Shown here piece after piece: positions 21,552 through 33,596 of a DNA stretch of 64,000 nucleotides. The first letter of the stretch is position 1. Each line of letters opens with the position of its first letter. This stretch comes from Dictyophora rubrovolvata (Eukaryota; Basidiomycota; Agaricomycetes; Phallales; Phallaceae): assembly GCA_029959195.1 (NCBI GenBank), contig CP114122.1:124001-188000 (forward strand), given 5' to 3'. Below the pieces are notes generated by a model, which made no database searches, was not told the origin of the DNA, and worked only from the letters and a program-made list of their open reading frames with translations. The translations under genes and the position numbers were made by a program.

Positions 21552-24531
21552 CTAATTGTCACCACCGCGAAGACACTCCAGAAGCACAGAATTGATATCC
21601 CCTCGCACTATGCCCTGGTAAACTCTGCTGACATGTGCGTCCGTTTCCTCCTCGTCCCCTCCTGCAATTCCGAACCGCATTGGAACGCCTAGCGTCTTTC
21701 GGAGCCATATGTACAATAAACGTGTTCCTTTCCCAAGCTTGAGGGTGGAAATCGACATGGGATCCTGGCCGGCCAATGATTTGGAATTCAAGAAGTATTG
21801 ATCACGAACGGTCTTGAAAGAAGTATTCAAGCGTGTTGACAGGGACTGATGGAATTCATGTGCAGAAAATGCTGTGGTCAGTGGCTGATTAATTTTTGGA
21901 AGAGAGCCGATAAAGGTAAAAGCATCCGCAACGAGCGGCCTAACTAGTTCAAAGAACCGCTCCGGTGAGTCCAAGGTGGACGTCGCGGCAAAACTAGTCC
22001 GAGCCTACGAATATTAAATAGTTTCAAAATCAAACATGATAAATTTTAAAAAAAAAACACAGCCACGTTACCTGCTTTTCAATAATGGAAACTAGACGAT
22101 GCTTATCTTCAAACGATAATATAACTTTGACGCAATCGTCAATTACAATTTCGATATCTTCATGCATCATGGCGAAAAATTTTTGATACATGAATCGTAT
22201 GTCAATGGCTTGACAAAGCGATACGAGAAGGTTCGCGTGAATCTTATTAGAAGTCGCTAAAATTAGCTTACAAGATACGATAAGAGATATAGATATGTGC
22301 ATACCATTTGAGTTAGTTGGACTGCCGTTGCCGTATATCGAGCAGAGATCAAAGCGAGGGAGTTGATACTTTGATTATGCATTTCTGCAGGTTGAACGTG
22401 GTTTGATACCGTATTACAGACAAATGATAACTCTGAGAAAAAAAAGATAAATGTCTTAAAAAAACAAACATATCTGTGGCCTTTTACATACCTGCTAAAT
22501 AACTAGCACATGCCATATCCAGTGCTTTTTGTCCATAATCCATACTCGGCTCATTAGCAGCAACATCCGGAGGAAGACCGCGAGACATGCTGGGCTGTCC
22601 TAGTTCAACCATCTGAGCATAAGCAATTCGACCTAGCAAGAATTGTCACATTCCGGTATAACTCATTATGAAGATTAACCCGGTACCTATATGTTGCAAT
22701 CCGATACGAATCTTCTCCATCGCGACAGTAATACTAGTTCCCTGAAAATTACCACCACAAAGATTTCCGCGCCAGCCTTCCCCACCTATAATCAATCACG
22801 TTAAACAAAAAACGCATTGACAGCGCGAAAATATTCTCACCTCTTGCATCAATTATGGGATTATCCGTAGTTGAGTTAATTTCAATAGTAAGAGTTTGCA
22901 ACGCGGAAAGAGCTTCCTCTATTTGCGGTCCTATCCACTGCGGTGCGGTGCGTAGACTGTATCTGTCTTGCCGGAGTCTGTAAGCAAGCCAGAACAAGAT
23001 ATCATTGATTTAAAAATTCATGCACTTGCAAAACTCAGAAATTAGCCAACGAACCGGTCACTGCTATCCTCGTTCCATTCCACCACCATGTCGCTGCCCT
23101 GAAGGGCTCGGCGGATATTCTGGGCAATCTCTATTTGTCCCGAATGCGGGCGGGTGTAATCATGCAAAAATGGTGTAAAAGACTCCAAGGTCCCTCTGAA
23201 TGCTTCTACTGATAAGGCGGTCAGCGCCTGAGTTTCGTTAAGTGCTTAGAACGCGTCGGAACAGATAAGTAAAGTCAAACCTGGGCCATCAATAAACAAA
23301 AACTTGCATCGTGCATCGCGCAAGCTGCAACTGCGCAGCTCGTTGCTGTACCGTTGACGATTGCTAGCGCTTCTTTCGGCAGGAGCTCGTAACGTTCAAG
23401 AGAATGTAATTTAAGAGCTTGCGAAGCTGGACACATGGCTCTAGAAGATCTGATAAAATATTATTATTAATTCTAGGGAGACATAATATTAAGCACAAAA
23501 ATAAAAAAAATACGAACCCTTTGCCACACCACACCGCTGTCTTGCCTTCGCCTGTAATAGCACCTGCAATATATGCCAAAGGCCCGAGATCGCCACTGGC
23601 GCTAATGGACATCCTAAAAAAACAAGTACTGAATTGACTACAATATTTTTCTCCAGGTTGACACGTACCGTAGAGGTGGACAAGGCACAATATTATGTAC
23701 AAGGAGCTGATGGAGTGCCACTAAGGTTTCATAGCGGCATCCACTATAACCACGGATAAGGCAGTTTAATCGTACAGCGATGGTTCCTTGGAAGTAAAGA
23801 TATTAAAAACAAACTTATAAATGAAAGCGACATTCGCTTGCAGAAACACGAATCAGAAAGGTTTTTCTTGCTTACCTTTAACCCACATTTCCGGCATGAT
23901 TAAATAGTGATGATCTAGGGTATGTAAATCTTGATCGTCCTGAGAAGAAGACTCGTTATAAGCAATCTTCGGCAATTCAGGGACGAGGCTTCTCAGATCT
24001 TTTGATGGAGGAGGGATAATTCCCGCTTGAAGACCTTTAACGAGGACGTGTGGTAGCTGCGCAATGGAAGAAGTTCCGGGTCTTGTATTAGCTATAGTCA
24101 TGTTATGAGATACAAGTTCGACCATGCTGGATACTGCATTTTGTTTGACATACAGCTAGAACCAAACCCAGTTGTCACACCATACATGCTTTTGTCCGCT
24201 TTTTTATCTTTAGTTTGAGATACAGAGTTCACAAAAGATTGTGCAAAATCTGCGGACTCCTGGACTCGTGCTTTGATCGTCGGTGAATCAGCGAGAACAG
24301 GTAAAACTTTGAACCTAAAACAGGAAAGTATCGGTCATATCATAATAACATGAGTATCTCGAGACCAATGATGTACCGTGCAGCAGCAAGAACACCCGCT
24401 AGAGTCAAAGTTTCTCCATCGATGACGGGTTGACTCTTTTGAACGCGGAAGGACTCGAGTTCGTCCCAGTGCTGACACAAAGCGTCCAAAAAGGGTGTAG
24501 GAGAGCTTGACGATCCTCGTTTATCGGACAT
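21552..24531 (-). CDS. Phenylalanine/tyrosine ammonia-lyase family enzyme (divergent)
   Basis: This is a MIO-dependent aromatic amino acid lyase, a family that removes ammonia from phenylalanine, tyrosine or histidine. The start at 24531 ([13 protein letters not shown]) was preferred because no upstream ATG is in frame. Motifs in order: active-site tyrosine in MYGVTTGFG; the MIO triad in [18 protein letters not shown], where most relatives read ASGDLSPLSY; substrate-site asparagine in [39 protein letters not shown]; and the helical shielding domain ending [16 protein letters not shown]. At the position of the known selectivity pair (Phe-Leu in plant PAL, His-Gln in yeast-type PAL) the protein reads Gly-Leu within LVKGLQAG. 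About ten short introns are needed; one of about 55 bases (GTATGT to CTATAG near 24095) joins GFGSS to NTRPG. The frame is open throughout and the length (about 700 residues) is normal. Product could be cinnamate, coumarate or another acrylate; the changed residue makes naming the substrate unsafe. Confidence 0.85.
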
Positions 24532-25760
24532 GACGACCCAACCGTTTAGACCGTTTGTTGTCAACTATTTTTTCTTGTACGACTTCCCGGGCAGTAGCAG
24601 CGCTTCTCAATGAAAAACACGTGTATTGCGGTTTATATGGAACGTGACTCCTTGGCTTCGAGATGATTTAGATTTGACTCAACAGTTTGGATAAAAAAGA
24701 TGCACTTACAGAGGGTAATGGGCACTGGCAGAGCTGAAAAAAATTGCTCGGCAGACCCCGCCCGCCACGGTGTTGCCAACCCGGAGCCGACCAACTAAGA
24801 GTCAATTCATTTGAGAAGCTTATGTACGTTGCCCGCCGCTGCGCCTTTATTCGAAAACTTTTGACCTGCAAATGACTGTCAATTGTTTCGGTTTTGATTC
24901 TTGAAATTTTTACACAGATGCGGATGTATCGCGTCTGTCATTCTTTGACTCAGCGGACATCTTGATTGTAGTCGAATCATGCTACCAGACCCACTGCGCC
25001 GGCAGCTCCCTCAGGCTCTTGAACTACTTACCGTTACTTTAAAATCGGACAATTGATTTTCCGACACCAAGATTTAGAGACGGGAACGGGGTAGACGGCA
25101 GCTTCAGGTACATAGCACTTCCGATAGCACTTTCAGTTTTGGTGAGAGAAGGGTTTAGAAAAAAGCATGTACTGGAGATCCATGGGCGGAAACGCGATGG
25201 TGAGGAAAATGTAGAAAATCGACAAAAAGAGATCCTTTCCCGAAGCACCGCCTCCTAGATATCAATGCTGATCCGTTGCGCACGCAATGGGCCGGGTGTC
25301 TACAATGCCGCCGCAGTGTCTGAAGCTGTGAATAAAACACAAGCTCGATGTCTTAGGGGTCGATGCTTCTTTTTTTACTCAAGAACTAGTGTGTACAATC
25401 ATGATAAATCTCATCCCACAAATCATTGACCTTGTTAGTTGGGATGACAGCATTGTGTAGATCTGAGATGATATTGTGGGCACTGCGGAATAACCGGAAC
25501 CCACGCCTCAGTGTCCATACTTAACATTTGAAATTGGTTACATTTGATATAAAACACAGATCAAAGTCAAATCAAAGTCTCCTAAATTTAGGTGAAGGTT
25601 ATGTCAAATTCATAAGCATAGGATGTGGAATTTCTGCTGAAGAATTACTGAAGGGTGACCTAACTGACGAAGAGGTCTCGGGTACTCTAATTGCTGGCTT
25701 GTCATTTTAGAAATCCCTTCCAAGAGCATCATCAAGTCAAGTAGGGCCCCGAACCTTATC
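24532..25760. other. Spacer upstream of the ammonia-lyase gene
   Basis: No gene is recognised. Frames at 24668-24871 (-), 25039-25340 (-) and 25528-25710 (+) are short; the last encodes ISAEELLKGDLTDEEVSG, which looks protein-like but matches no family I know. Confidence 0.4.
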
Positions 25761-25831
25761 GCATTAATGGGGTAGTGGTAACCTCGGTCGTTGCCATCGA
25801 CCGGCCGCGAGTTCGATTCTCGCTTAATGCA
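25761..25831 (+). tRNA. tRNA-Gly (anticodon GCC)
   Basis: The sequence folds as a standard cloverleaf. The acceptor arms GCATTAA and TTAATGC pair over seven bases, the anticodon stem GGTCG/CGACC closes the loop TTGCCAT (anticodon GCC), and the T arm contains GAGTTCGATTCTC. An A box (GGGTAGTGG) and a B box (GTTCGATTC) are inside. A discriminator A is followed by AGTTTTT, a Pol III terminator. No intron is present. Confidence 0.95.
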
Positions 25832-26224
25832 AGTTTTTCTTCATCTCCCTTACGCAACGTCAGAAAGTCTTCCCTCGTTGCTCCAAGCGTGCCGTATGTC
25901 TTTATTACACCCGCAAGCTGCAACTTTATAGAGCATACCAAGCTCAGGATAATGGTGAATGTTCACAAATTTATGCCAAGGACTGCTAAAAGGTACGTTT
26001 GAATCATTGGCAACGTATTTTGTTTGAATGTATGACGACGAATCACTTGGACCGAACACAATTGTGTATGAATTGAATGATCCGAGCAGCTTAAAACCCC
26101 AAAGTAAGAATGACTGAAAGAAAATAACAAAATACATAGAGTGAATTGACACCATGAAGCAAGAGGAGGCAAAAAATAGGCGCCCTGACCGCGACTAGGG
26201 TGGGTGGGTCCATTATCGTTAGCG

Positions 26225-26246
26225 TTAACCCTAATATTAACCCTAA
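26225..26246. repeat. Interstitial telomere-like repeat pair
   Basis: Two copies of TTAACCCTAA separated by two bases. Fungal telomeres are commonly built from TTAGGG/CCCTAA, so this may mark a former break repaired with telomeric DNA. Only two units exist, so chance cannot be excluded. Confidence 0.45.
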
Positions 26247-28106
26247 AGTGTAGGTTGGTGTGATTATGATTAAATTAAGCTATTGTCACCCAATGACGAA
26301 GAAAAAAAGGTATTTGCATCTATTTGGCTCATCTTCTCCGGGGCTCTCTCCTCCTCACTGAGATGGGAGGTACTTGCCATTTTGGGATATTTGACGCCCA
26401 TTATGTAATCCATCAAGCAGTCTCGTTGATTAATGTGACAATGTGTGACAAATTGCCATGAAGGGTTTTTTAAAGCTCCGATGCAACACTAACATGCTCG
26501 CTCATTCCGAGATCTCATTTATCGCATAAAAGACCGCCCGTGGTGCCAAATTTTTGGCACAAGACCATCAAACTCATGCACAGTATCAAATCTCATGAAG
26601 TGTCAATCTGCTCAACTTCGTGAAATTCGGCAACTTGTCTTTCCCCATGATTTCCTATAAGTCGTCATGGTTGGGAGCATGTGCCTGATTTTGGCTGTGC
26701 CGGTGTGATTTTTTTTGTGGCGCTCAACCCGCTCAGCTCCCACTTTTGTTCCTGATGGACGTTGCCACGGTGGATCTTTGACAAATTGCTGTGAACTGGT
26801 TGGACGCTGTAAGCTGTTATCTTGTGGGTTTGCTAACATTGGGTCTTGACAATCATCGCTTGAAATTTAGACTATGTGCATAACGGAATAGCGACTGGTG
26901 CGCTCTATTTTGACGACCATGTTGACAGCAACTCTCTGAGCTCTATCAAACGCTATTTGAAGGAACATTACGTTTGATGCAGAATATCTCGAGGTTAAAT
27001 TGGCTAACCGTAAATGACTACGAATTTTCTTCTCGATTGTTTTTCTCACAAGTAATCAGGTATCCTTGTCGTCGGGTCCAGACTACATTGAACTCTAGCA
27101 GAAGCGCGTTGCAACACTTTGACCTTGAAGATGACCTTGAAGATTCAGTCCATCTGAACTGAGAAAAAGAACTGCACATTTCTTGCGGGGAAGGAAAAGT
27201 ATTCAACGGTATTCCCACGTCTGGATTGGCATAGCTGTCAAACAGTGACATCAAGGTGCGGTTTTTTTGTACATTCAAAAATTGGCATCATAATCATGAC
27301 ACCAGACACGCCGCTTAAATGATACATAGATGCTGTTACTCCTCAGTACATACTCACGGGAGTTTTCAACTCAACTTCCTGAAAAAATTTCCAGTTGCTA
27401 CCATGGCCTAATCCAAAAGTACGAAATGTTATGGTACTACTTTGCAACACCTTTGTAAGCTCATTCTCGGCGGATAACTCGGCGCTGGGGGCGATGGGTG
27501 TTCGGCCTCTCCGTTGTGTAGGAAAACTGTACACCACTATGCTCCACAAGGACCATTTGAATCAATCCTTGATTTAGATCATCCGATACCGGGTTTGTGT
27601 CAGAAAGACTGCAATTCAACGCCGTGGATCGACCAACCTAACCCACCCGGACCAACGAAAACCAGAGTATTGGCACATTCAAGCTCAAATTTGACCTTTA
27701 CAGGAGCTTTTGGCGTAAGGTTACCAGCTCCATCATGATCGACAAAACCAACTGGAAATTTCCTACATCAATTGAGGCACCGACACCCCTCCAGCCAAAA
27801 AAAACGCGCTTATATCACCAGTCCCCAAACGGGGCCATAAATCAGACTGTTTTCCAACCTGTAATCACTGATTCTCCTGATTCATCAACGGCTCGTCCGC
27901 CGCTAAAGCCAATATCTAAATATTGACATACCAAAACAACATACACGAGCAATAATCGGTTTTTTTTTTTTTTCAAGAAATCCAAATTTGCAACATAGGC
28001 ATTGTTTATTTTCCGGGTTGCTGTCGGACCGGCATGACGCGAAATACCGTGTGACGCGGCTCTGGAGAAAGCCATAGTCATTTCAGTGATGGTGCAAAAA
28101 CCAAAG

Positions 28107-28115
28107 CATAAAAGG
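28107..28115 (+). promoter_or_regulatory. TATA-like element of propeller copy 4
   Basis: CATAAAAGG lies 57 bases upstream of the start ATG and is the only TATA-like sequence close to it. Confidence 0.45.
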
Positions 28116-28163
28116 CGGTAGAGTCGAATGTCAAATCTCCCCCAAGGCCTTTGTCTTTTCGCG

Positions 28164-29807
28164 ATGAAGTATACTACAGTCCTTGTTACCGTTGTCCAAC
28201 TCGCTCTTTTGGTTGCCGCCAATCCAATAGAGGTCCGAAGCTATGAGGCTGTCGCCGGTGCCGTCTTTGGTGAGTATATTTCATAGACAATTTCTTAATT
28301 GGGATTCTAACGTGTTATAGCCATGACCAATTCACTATCTGGCAATTTCGTCCTTGCCAGTACAATCGACAGCAACGGTAGGTTGACGGCAAAAACCGCG
28401 ACCTCCACGAAAGGAACAGGTACTCTATTTTTGGATTTACCGTTTATACTCGTCACGTGTAACTTATTCTTGTTATTCAGGGTCTCATGGAATCCATGAA
28501 GGAGGAGATCCTTTCTTTTCAGAAAATTCCATGATAGTGGCTGGAAACCGTTTGTTCACAGTTAACGTGAGCGAAATCGATTCATCACTTAAGACCTTCC
28601 TTCTTCTAAACTTCGTTGATATACTTCTCAGGCGGGCTCTAATACTGTTTCTGTATTCTCAATTAATCCATACAACCCGACCGAGCTCACTTTGATTGGG
28701 AAACCAATACCCACTGGAGGAGAATTCCCTGTCTCCATCGCTGTCTCCGAGCAGACAGGACAAGTATGTGTTCTCAATGGGGGAAGGATCAATGGCGTAA
28801 AGTATGAACCCTCAGGCTGTTCTCTCGCATTTCGCGATACTCGAAGCTGACTTGCGAGCAGGTGCTTCAAACAAGATTCGCGTTTGGGTCTCGTCGAGAT
28901 CCCCAACACTAGTCGTTCGCTCGGTCTTAACATCGCGACACCACCCTCTGGACCGGCCAATACAACGTCACAGGTTCTCTTCTCTGCCGATGGGTCCGTA
29001 CTTTATGCGGCTGTCAAAGGAAATTCTTCCCTCCCTCAACAACAAGGGTTTATAGCAGCATGGAGCGTAGATGCTCAAACTGGCGCTCTTTCAAGCGAAT
29101 TTGTTCGATCCGCACCTCCTTCGGGAGGAGGTCAACCTTTCTCTATGGTTCTTATTCCAGGTACGAATGGGATAATCTCAGCTGATCCGTTTCTCGGATG
29201 GGACTTTTTCCATTTTGAAACACCCCTTTCCGTCGCGACCGGTACGGCCAACGTGATTCCTGGCGAAGGCGCCGTTTGTTGGGTGAGATACAGCCCAAAA
29301 ACAGGAAATTATTATCTCGGGGTATGTGAAAAGCGTATATTTATTATCTAAATGTGTCGCGCACGGGAGAATAATGTCGCTCTTCTTGTGACTAGGATCG
29401 TGATACCGGCATCATCAATGAAATTAGTGTGGACACCAACACTTTTGCAACTTCTCTCGTCAAACAACATCCGCTAGGTGAAAACATCCTTCTTGATGAA
29501 GAGCAGATTGTATCTATCAATGGAAACGAGTGAGTTTAAAGTCACCCACCAATCAAATCTAGATTCTAATCCCACATAGCTATCTTTACATTCTCGCCGA
29601 CGGAATAACATCCATAATAGGCATTGAGCTCAATGGTCCTGGAGAGAGTACAACACTCCAACATCTCGATCTGAGTCCTTTAGGAAACAAGGACGTTAAA
29701 ATTGGTAATGGGGTTCTATCTCTGTATAGAATGTAGCCTAACGACGACTTTTGATACTATCAGATCCCAATTTCCTCGCGGGCATCGCCGTATGGCGGGC
29801 GTCATAA
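28164..29807 (+). CDS. Secreted lactonase/3-carboxymuconate-cyclase-like beta-propeller, copy 4
   Basis: This is the fourth paralogue, about 11 kb from copy 3. The start at 28164 encodes a signal peptide (MKYTTVLVTVVQLALLVAAN). Blocks: MTNSLSGNFVLASTIDSNG, AGSNTVSVFSINP, GGEFPVSIAVSEQTGQVCVLN, SQVLFSADGSVLYAAVKG, GFIAAWSVDAQTGALSS, AVCWVRYSPKTGNYYLG and the tail DPNFLAGIAVWRAS. The middle has SRSLGLNIATPPSGPANT, closer to the commonest basidiomycete form of this family than the NQTI version in copies 1 and 3. Seven introns sit at the same places as in the other copies. The gene looks intact. It is predicted to be secreted; activity is not known. Confidence 0.85.
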
Positions 29808-30288
29808 CGAATACTAAATTAAAGGATAAATTCGAGGGATATGTATTATGGGATATTATGTATCTCCTAACTAATTACTGAATACAATCTTTTTCTTCTT
29901 AAACGCATACCTTGGACGAGACAATTAAATCTTCCACATTCCCGGAATGGCTCCGAAGCACTTTGGGAAATATCACCTTTCGCGACAGGAACACGGGATC
30001 AACAACTGGTTGGGTTTTACAAATTACAATCGGCAGACAACGTCCAGATGAATAATTTCTTGCGACAATAAAGTTCCGGAGTTTAAAAAATGTGAAAAGC
30101 GACTGCGGCGTGTAATCGCGAGCAGAGTGTTACGTGATAACGTGACGCGGAAGTAAAAGTAAAAAAGCCCTTTGTTTATTGTTTTCTTCGCAATTTCAAC
30201 GTATAATGGTCTTCTCCGTTCTTTCTTGTCATCTACATAATCTCTGTTGGAAAGGTATTGCCTTCACATCTAGGCATAGGTATACATA
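29808..30288. other. Spacer between copy 4 and the unknown acidic gene
   Basis: This holds the 3' flank of copy 4 and the promoter of the next gene. I see no reading frame of interest. Confidence 0.5.
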
Positions 30289-32281
30289 ATGCGAATGCCA
30301 ATCACATTTGGACGTCGAGCATTGAAGAAGGACCAGACGCCTAAATCCCCTAAACAGTGTTTTTTCGAGAACTTGACTTTAAAAGCTTTAACATACGACC
30401 CTGAAAAAATCTATGCGGATGACGTGGCAAGCTCTCAGTTACCTCTCAGGCCTCATTCATTTTTGGAGGGTGAGCGTAAGCTCGAGTACATATTTAAACT
30501 TGGGTATCTACCCGAAGAGGTTGAATTCTGTAAGCCTTATGTCAATTTCTTTTGGACAAACCGTTTAACAATGAACAGTCTTCTCGGAGTCAAAGACCTT
30601 TATGCAACACGAAAGGGAAATCTTTGATTTGAAGCTGCCCATAGCCTATGACCCTAGTGAAATGTCGAAGGCCTTTGGTTTCGATCCTTATTATATCAAT
30701 GACCGACGTGATGTATTGTTTGCGCTAGAACATGGCCCTATCCGGAGTGCCGAGAAACTAGCTGCGTTACTAAACGAAGACACTGCAAGTCTTCACTTCA
30801 CGATGCTACGGCGCGATCCACTCCTTCATGCTGATAACATCGATCCAATGCTTTTCACGTGTTTCAACCCCATAACCAACGAAAGGAATTTTGTGAGGTG
30901 CATAGTTGTACCATTGACTCCTTGGGAGTTTACCTCAGAAGATTTCAACAAATTTACAAAGCTGGGGATAGTAAGTTTGTGTTTTCATGTCGTTTCAGAG
31001 TGAACTAGTCACTTATGTATTATTCTTTAAAGTTTACCGAAAGTGACGACAATACAGACTTGATGTGGTCATATGTAAGCTTCTAAACTGCGTTGTTGTT
31101 ATGAGGCGCGTTTTATTTTCATTGTTCAAGCTCCATGACGTATGCACAATATACGAGTGCGACTATTTCATCCTTACCACTTACGAAAATTGGGCCTTTG
31201 GGAGATTTTCACATAGTAAAGTCTATAATCTAGACGTTTCTTGAAAAATTTCCTAATACCGCTTGTTTAATCTTAGCATACGCCCAGGCTCTGATTTCAG
31301 AGCCTATTTCCAGGACTTCAAAAGATTTGGTTATGAAGTATTTAACTTATTGGATCCTCAATTCCTGCTATACAACCGATACAGCGGTCATTCAAGAGGT
31401 CTGCGCGGTTTTTAACTGGTTGATTTTATCGGAATGCTCAGATTTTCATTTTTTTTCTGTTCATAGGTTTCCCAGCACGAGCTGAAATATTTTTTAGTCA
31501 AAATAACAGAGAAATCCTCGAACGGTGAGCGAAGTTTTTTTATTGCACTTTACCCAAAACCACTGAAAAGTTCGTTTAAGGTGAACCTGGACGCGAGAGA
31601 TATCAGCTTGCAATGGTAAATCACGAACGTGCCACGGGTCGTCCAGTCTCGCCGGATCCCTTCTCTGATTACGCCTCCGAACCCGAACCCGAACCAGATG
31701 AGGGAATGTTAGAGAGACCTTGCTATAGGTTTAATACGTGGCATAAAAGAGAATGTGAAGAATGCATGTACTCGGAAAAGCAAGGTCATTTTGACAGCCA
31801 AGATGGAAATGACAATGAAATGGAAGAGAGAGAGAGAGTGAATGAATTGATACCAGATCTTGATATCTCGGAGTCTAGCTCAGGAAGTTTGACTGGGACT
31901 CGGATGTTGATGGATGTCGAGATTGGTCGGGATGTCCCTTGGAGTCTGGCACGCTGTCAAACTGACCCTCACCCGGGTCCCTTAGATGCTAATGGTTTAG
32001 AACCTGCTTCCGAGATCCCCCCTGGAACGTCGAAGGATGAGGAGGTTATTCAAGATTTCGTCCCAAACTCGGTTCCTCAAGCAAAGGACAATATGTCAGG
32101 CTACGCCGACCAATGTGAGGCTGGACCCTTAAACGTCAATACCGAATTTGCTGCTGAAAGTCAAGTTGGAATGTCGATGGATGTTGACGAAGTGCCAGCT
32201 CAAGATATCACTCCTACCTCATTTAACGAATCAGATACTTCAAGCAACCTTGATGGAATACCAAACATTACATCAGGCTGA
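30289..32281 (+). CDS. Protein of unknown function with acidic disordered C-terminus
   Basis: I do not recognise this family. The start at 30289 (MRMPITFGRRALKKDQTPKS) leads into a helical N-terminal region with GERKLEYIFKLGYLPEEVEF. An apparent frame jump near 30600 is removed by a canonical 49-base intron, 30531-30579 (GTAAGC to GAACAG), giving EFFFSESKTFMQHEREIF. The protein continues with LPIAYDPSEMSKAFGFDP and a globular part to about 31000. Later introns at about 30970-31032, 31072-31289, 31400-31467 and 31525-31580 join SYALISEPISRTSKD, IQEVSQHELKYFLVKITEK and SNGEPGRERYQLAM. The last 220 residues are low-complexity and acidic (EPEPEPDEG, EMEERERVN) with a small cluster of cysteines (CEECMY). 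It converges on the GFA-like gene, 56 bases separating the two stop codons. Confidence 0.65.
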
Positions 32282-32337
32282 CATGTAGTAGGGACACTAT
32301 AAATATGAACGAAAAGATATCAAAATCGAGTATATAT

Positions 32338-33202
32338 TTATTGTTCCTTTCCTTCAATGATAGTTCCATCATCCCTCATTTGACGACTTTTCCCATCTAA
32401 ACCCTCCCACTTCTCGATCTCATCAGGTATATCAAATGCCCTTTGACCATAGAAAATATGTTTACGCTTTATCTCGTTGTCAATATAATCACATTCAGAC
32501 TTTGGAGAATTAATGAAACTTACTATGCGGAACACGCTGGGTAGTGTATACAAGATTCCTATGTGACAATTATGACCTGATCCTGTGTCACCAAGTTGGC
32601 GAGGGACTTGAATGTCGCTTTGTATTTCACGTAAGGAAGAGGGAAAAACCATGAGCATCTTCCTTCCTTCATCGGCTAATGGACTTCCGCACGTTACACA
32701 ATATATTTTTCGTGGACAGTCAGTCGTGCACGTCGTTAGACGTGGGTCCGCATCGGAGGACCTGAAAACATTTGCAGGTCACGAACAGACGCATTGACTG
32801 ATTGAACTTGCCGCAAGAATGCAATGTCACCTTCCTTTCCCTTCGTCAAACAGGCATCTGTTTTCTCGAAGATTGCCTAGTCCAATGATCTCTAATATCA
32901 GTATTCAAGATAAAAATTTCCCCATTTTAACCCAAACATACTGCCGTTTGCATGGGCGCTCCATGTAATACTTTACATGTATTACAATGACATATTTTGA
33001 CATCGAGGGGATTTGCGGTCAAGGTGAATTGCACTAATTAGAACAGCATAGTTCACGGATGTATCTTTGAGTTGTAGTTAGATATTTGAGACTTGGTTCC
33101 GTTACCTCGTTTGCAATAACATTCCAAAACATATTTGCCATCTGTTATTTCAGATGGATCTTTCCAGCTATTGGAGGGCCGGAGCAAAATCACAATGAAC
33201 AT
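32338..33202 (-). CDS. GFA/CENP-V domain zinc protein (glutathione-dependent formaldehyde-activating family)
   Basis: Three short upstream exons and one long one reconstruct a full GFA domain, the fold shared by bacterial formaldehyde-activating enzyme and CENP-V. The start at 33202 gives MFIVILLRPSNSWKDPSEIT. The zinc-ligand motifs follow in order: ECYCKRVQFTL, then KICHCNTCKVLHGAPMQTA, then YCVTCGSPLADEGRKM. The C-terminus HIFYGQRAFDIPDEIEKWEG is typical of fungal members. Introns: about 33040-33093 (GTAACG to AATTAG), about 32864-32954 (GTATGT to GACTAG) and 32767-32787 region (GTCAAT to TTTTCAG); the last is the least certain. Fungal members are often annotated as formaldehyde-activating enzymes, yet activity is rarely demonstrated. 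The protein is small (about 210 residues) and probably cytosolic. Confidence 0.75.
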
Positions 33203-33596
33203 TGGTTCAAACCATCATAAGAGGCACAAACCGAAAGGGAGGGTCATGCAACCAACTGTAGTTTTCTGAGATACTGGTTGAATGTCCTTGATTTTCGTGC
33301 ATAAGTGGGTTAAAGCGATTCACGAAATTTCCCAAAAAAAATTTGAATGTCAAAGAATAGTGTATCGAACAGGCCGACGTAGAATCAATGACGCAATACA
33401 TGACGCATGACGAGCATTTATAGACGAGTCCAAACCTTGTTTTGGACTGAAAGTCTATTGGATGTAACTAAAACAGAATAACGAATGTATTATATTTTCT
33501 TTTATGCATTAGTTCAAGCGAGATAAGAATAACTGAAAAATGAAGCGAAATTAACCTTGTATAAAACACCGTTGATTCAAAACCGTACACTAATAA
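33203..33596. other. Short spacer
   Basis: This lies between the start of the GFA-like gene and the 3' end of the first aldehyde dehydrogenase gene, both on the minus strand. No gene or repeat is seen. Confidence 0.5.

Larger units (their letters stand above)
25832..28163. other. Spacer with telomere-like repeat
   Basis: No convincing coding gene lies between the tRNA-Gly and propeller copy 4. A pair of telomere-like units is present at 26225-26246. Open frames on both strands (for example 25850-26155 (-), 27018-27278 (-) and 27514-27926 (+)) have irregular composition and no domains. Confidence 0.45.

Noticed and set aside
24095-24180. Twenty-base micro-intron in the ammonia-lyase gene
   Set aside because: A normal intron of about 55 bases from the same donor to a later acceptor gives a better family match (NTRPG).
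30579-30640. Frameshift in the acidic unknown gene
   Set aside because: A canonical 49-base intron (GTAAGC to ACAG) explains the frame change.
31290-31600. Second break in the acidic unknown gene
   Set aside because: Choosing the CCCAG acceptor near 31289 and the intron at 31525-31580 restores one frame.
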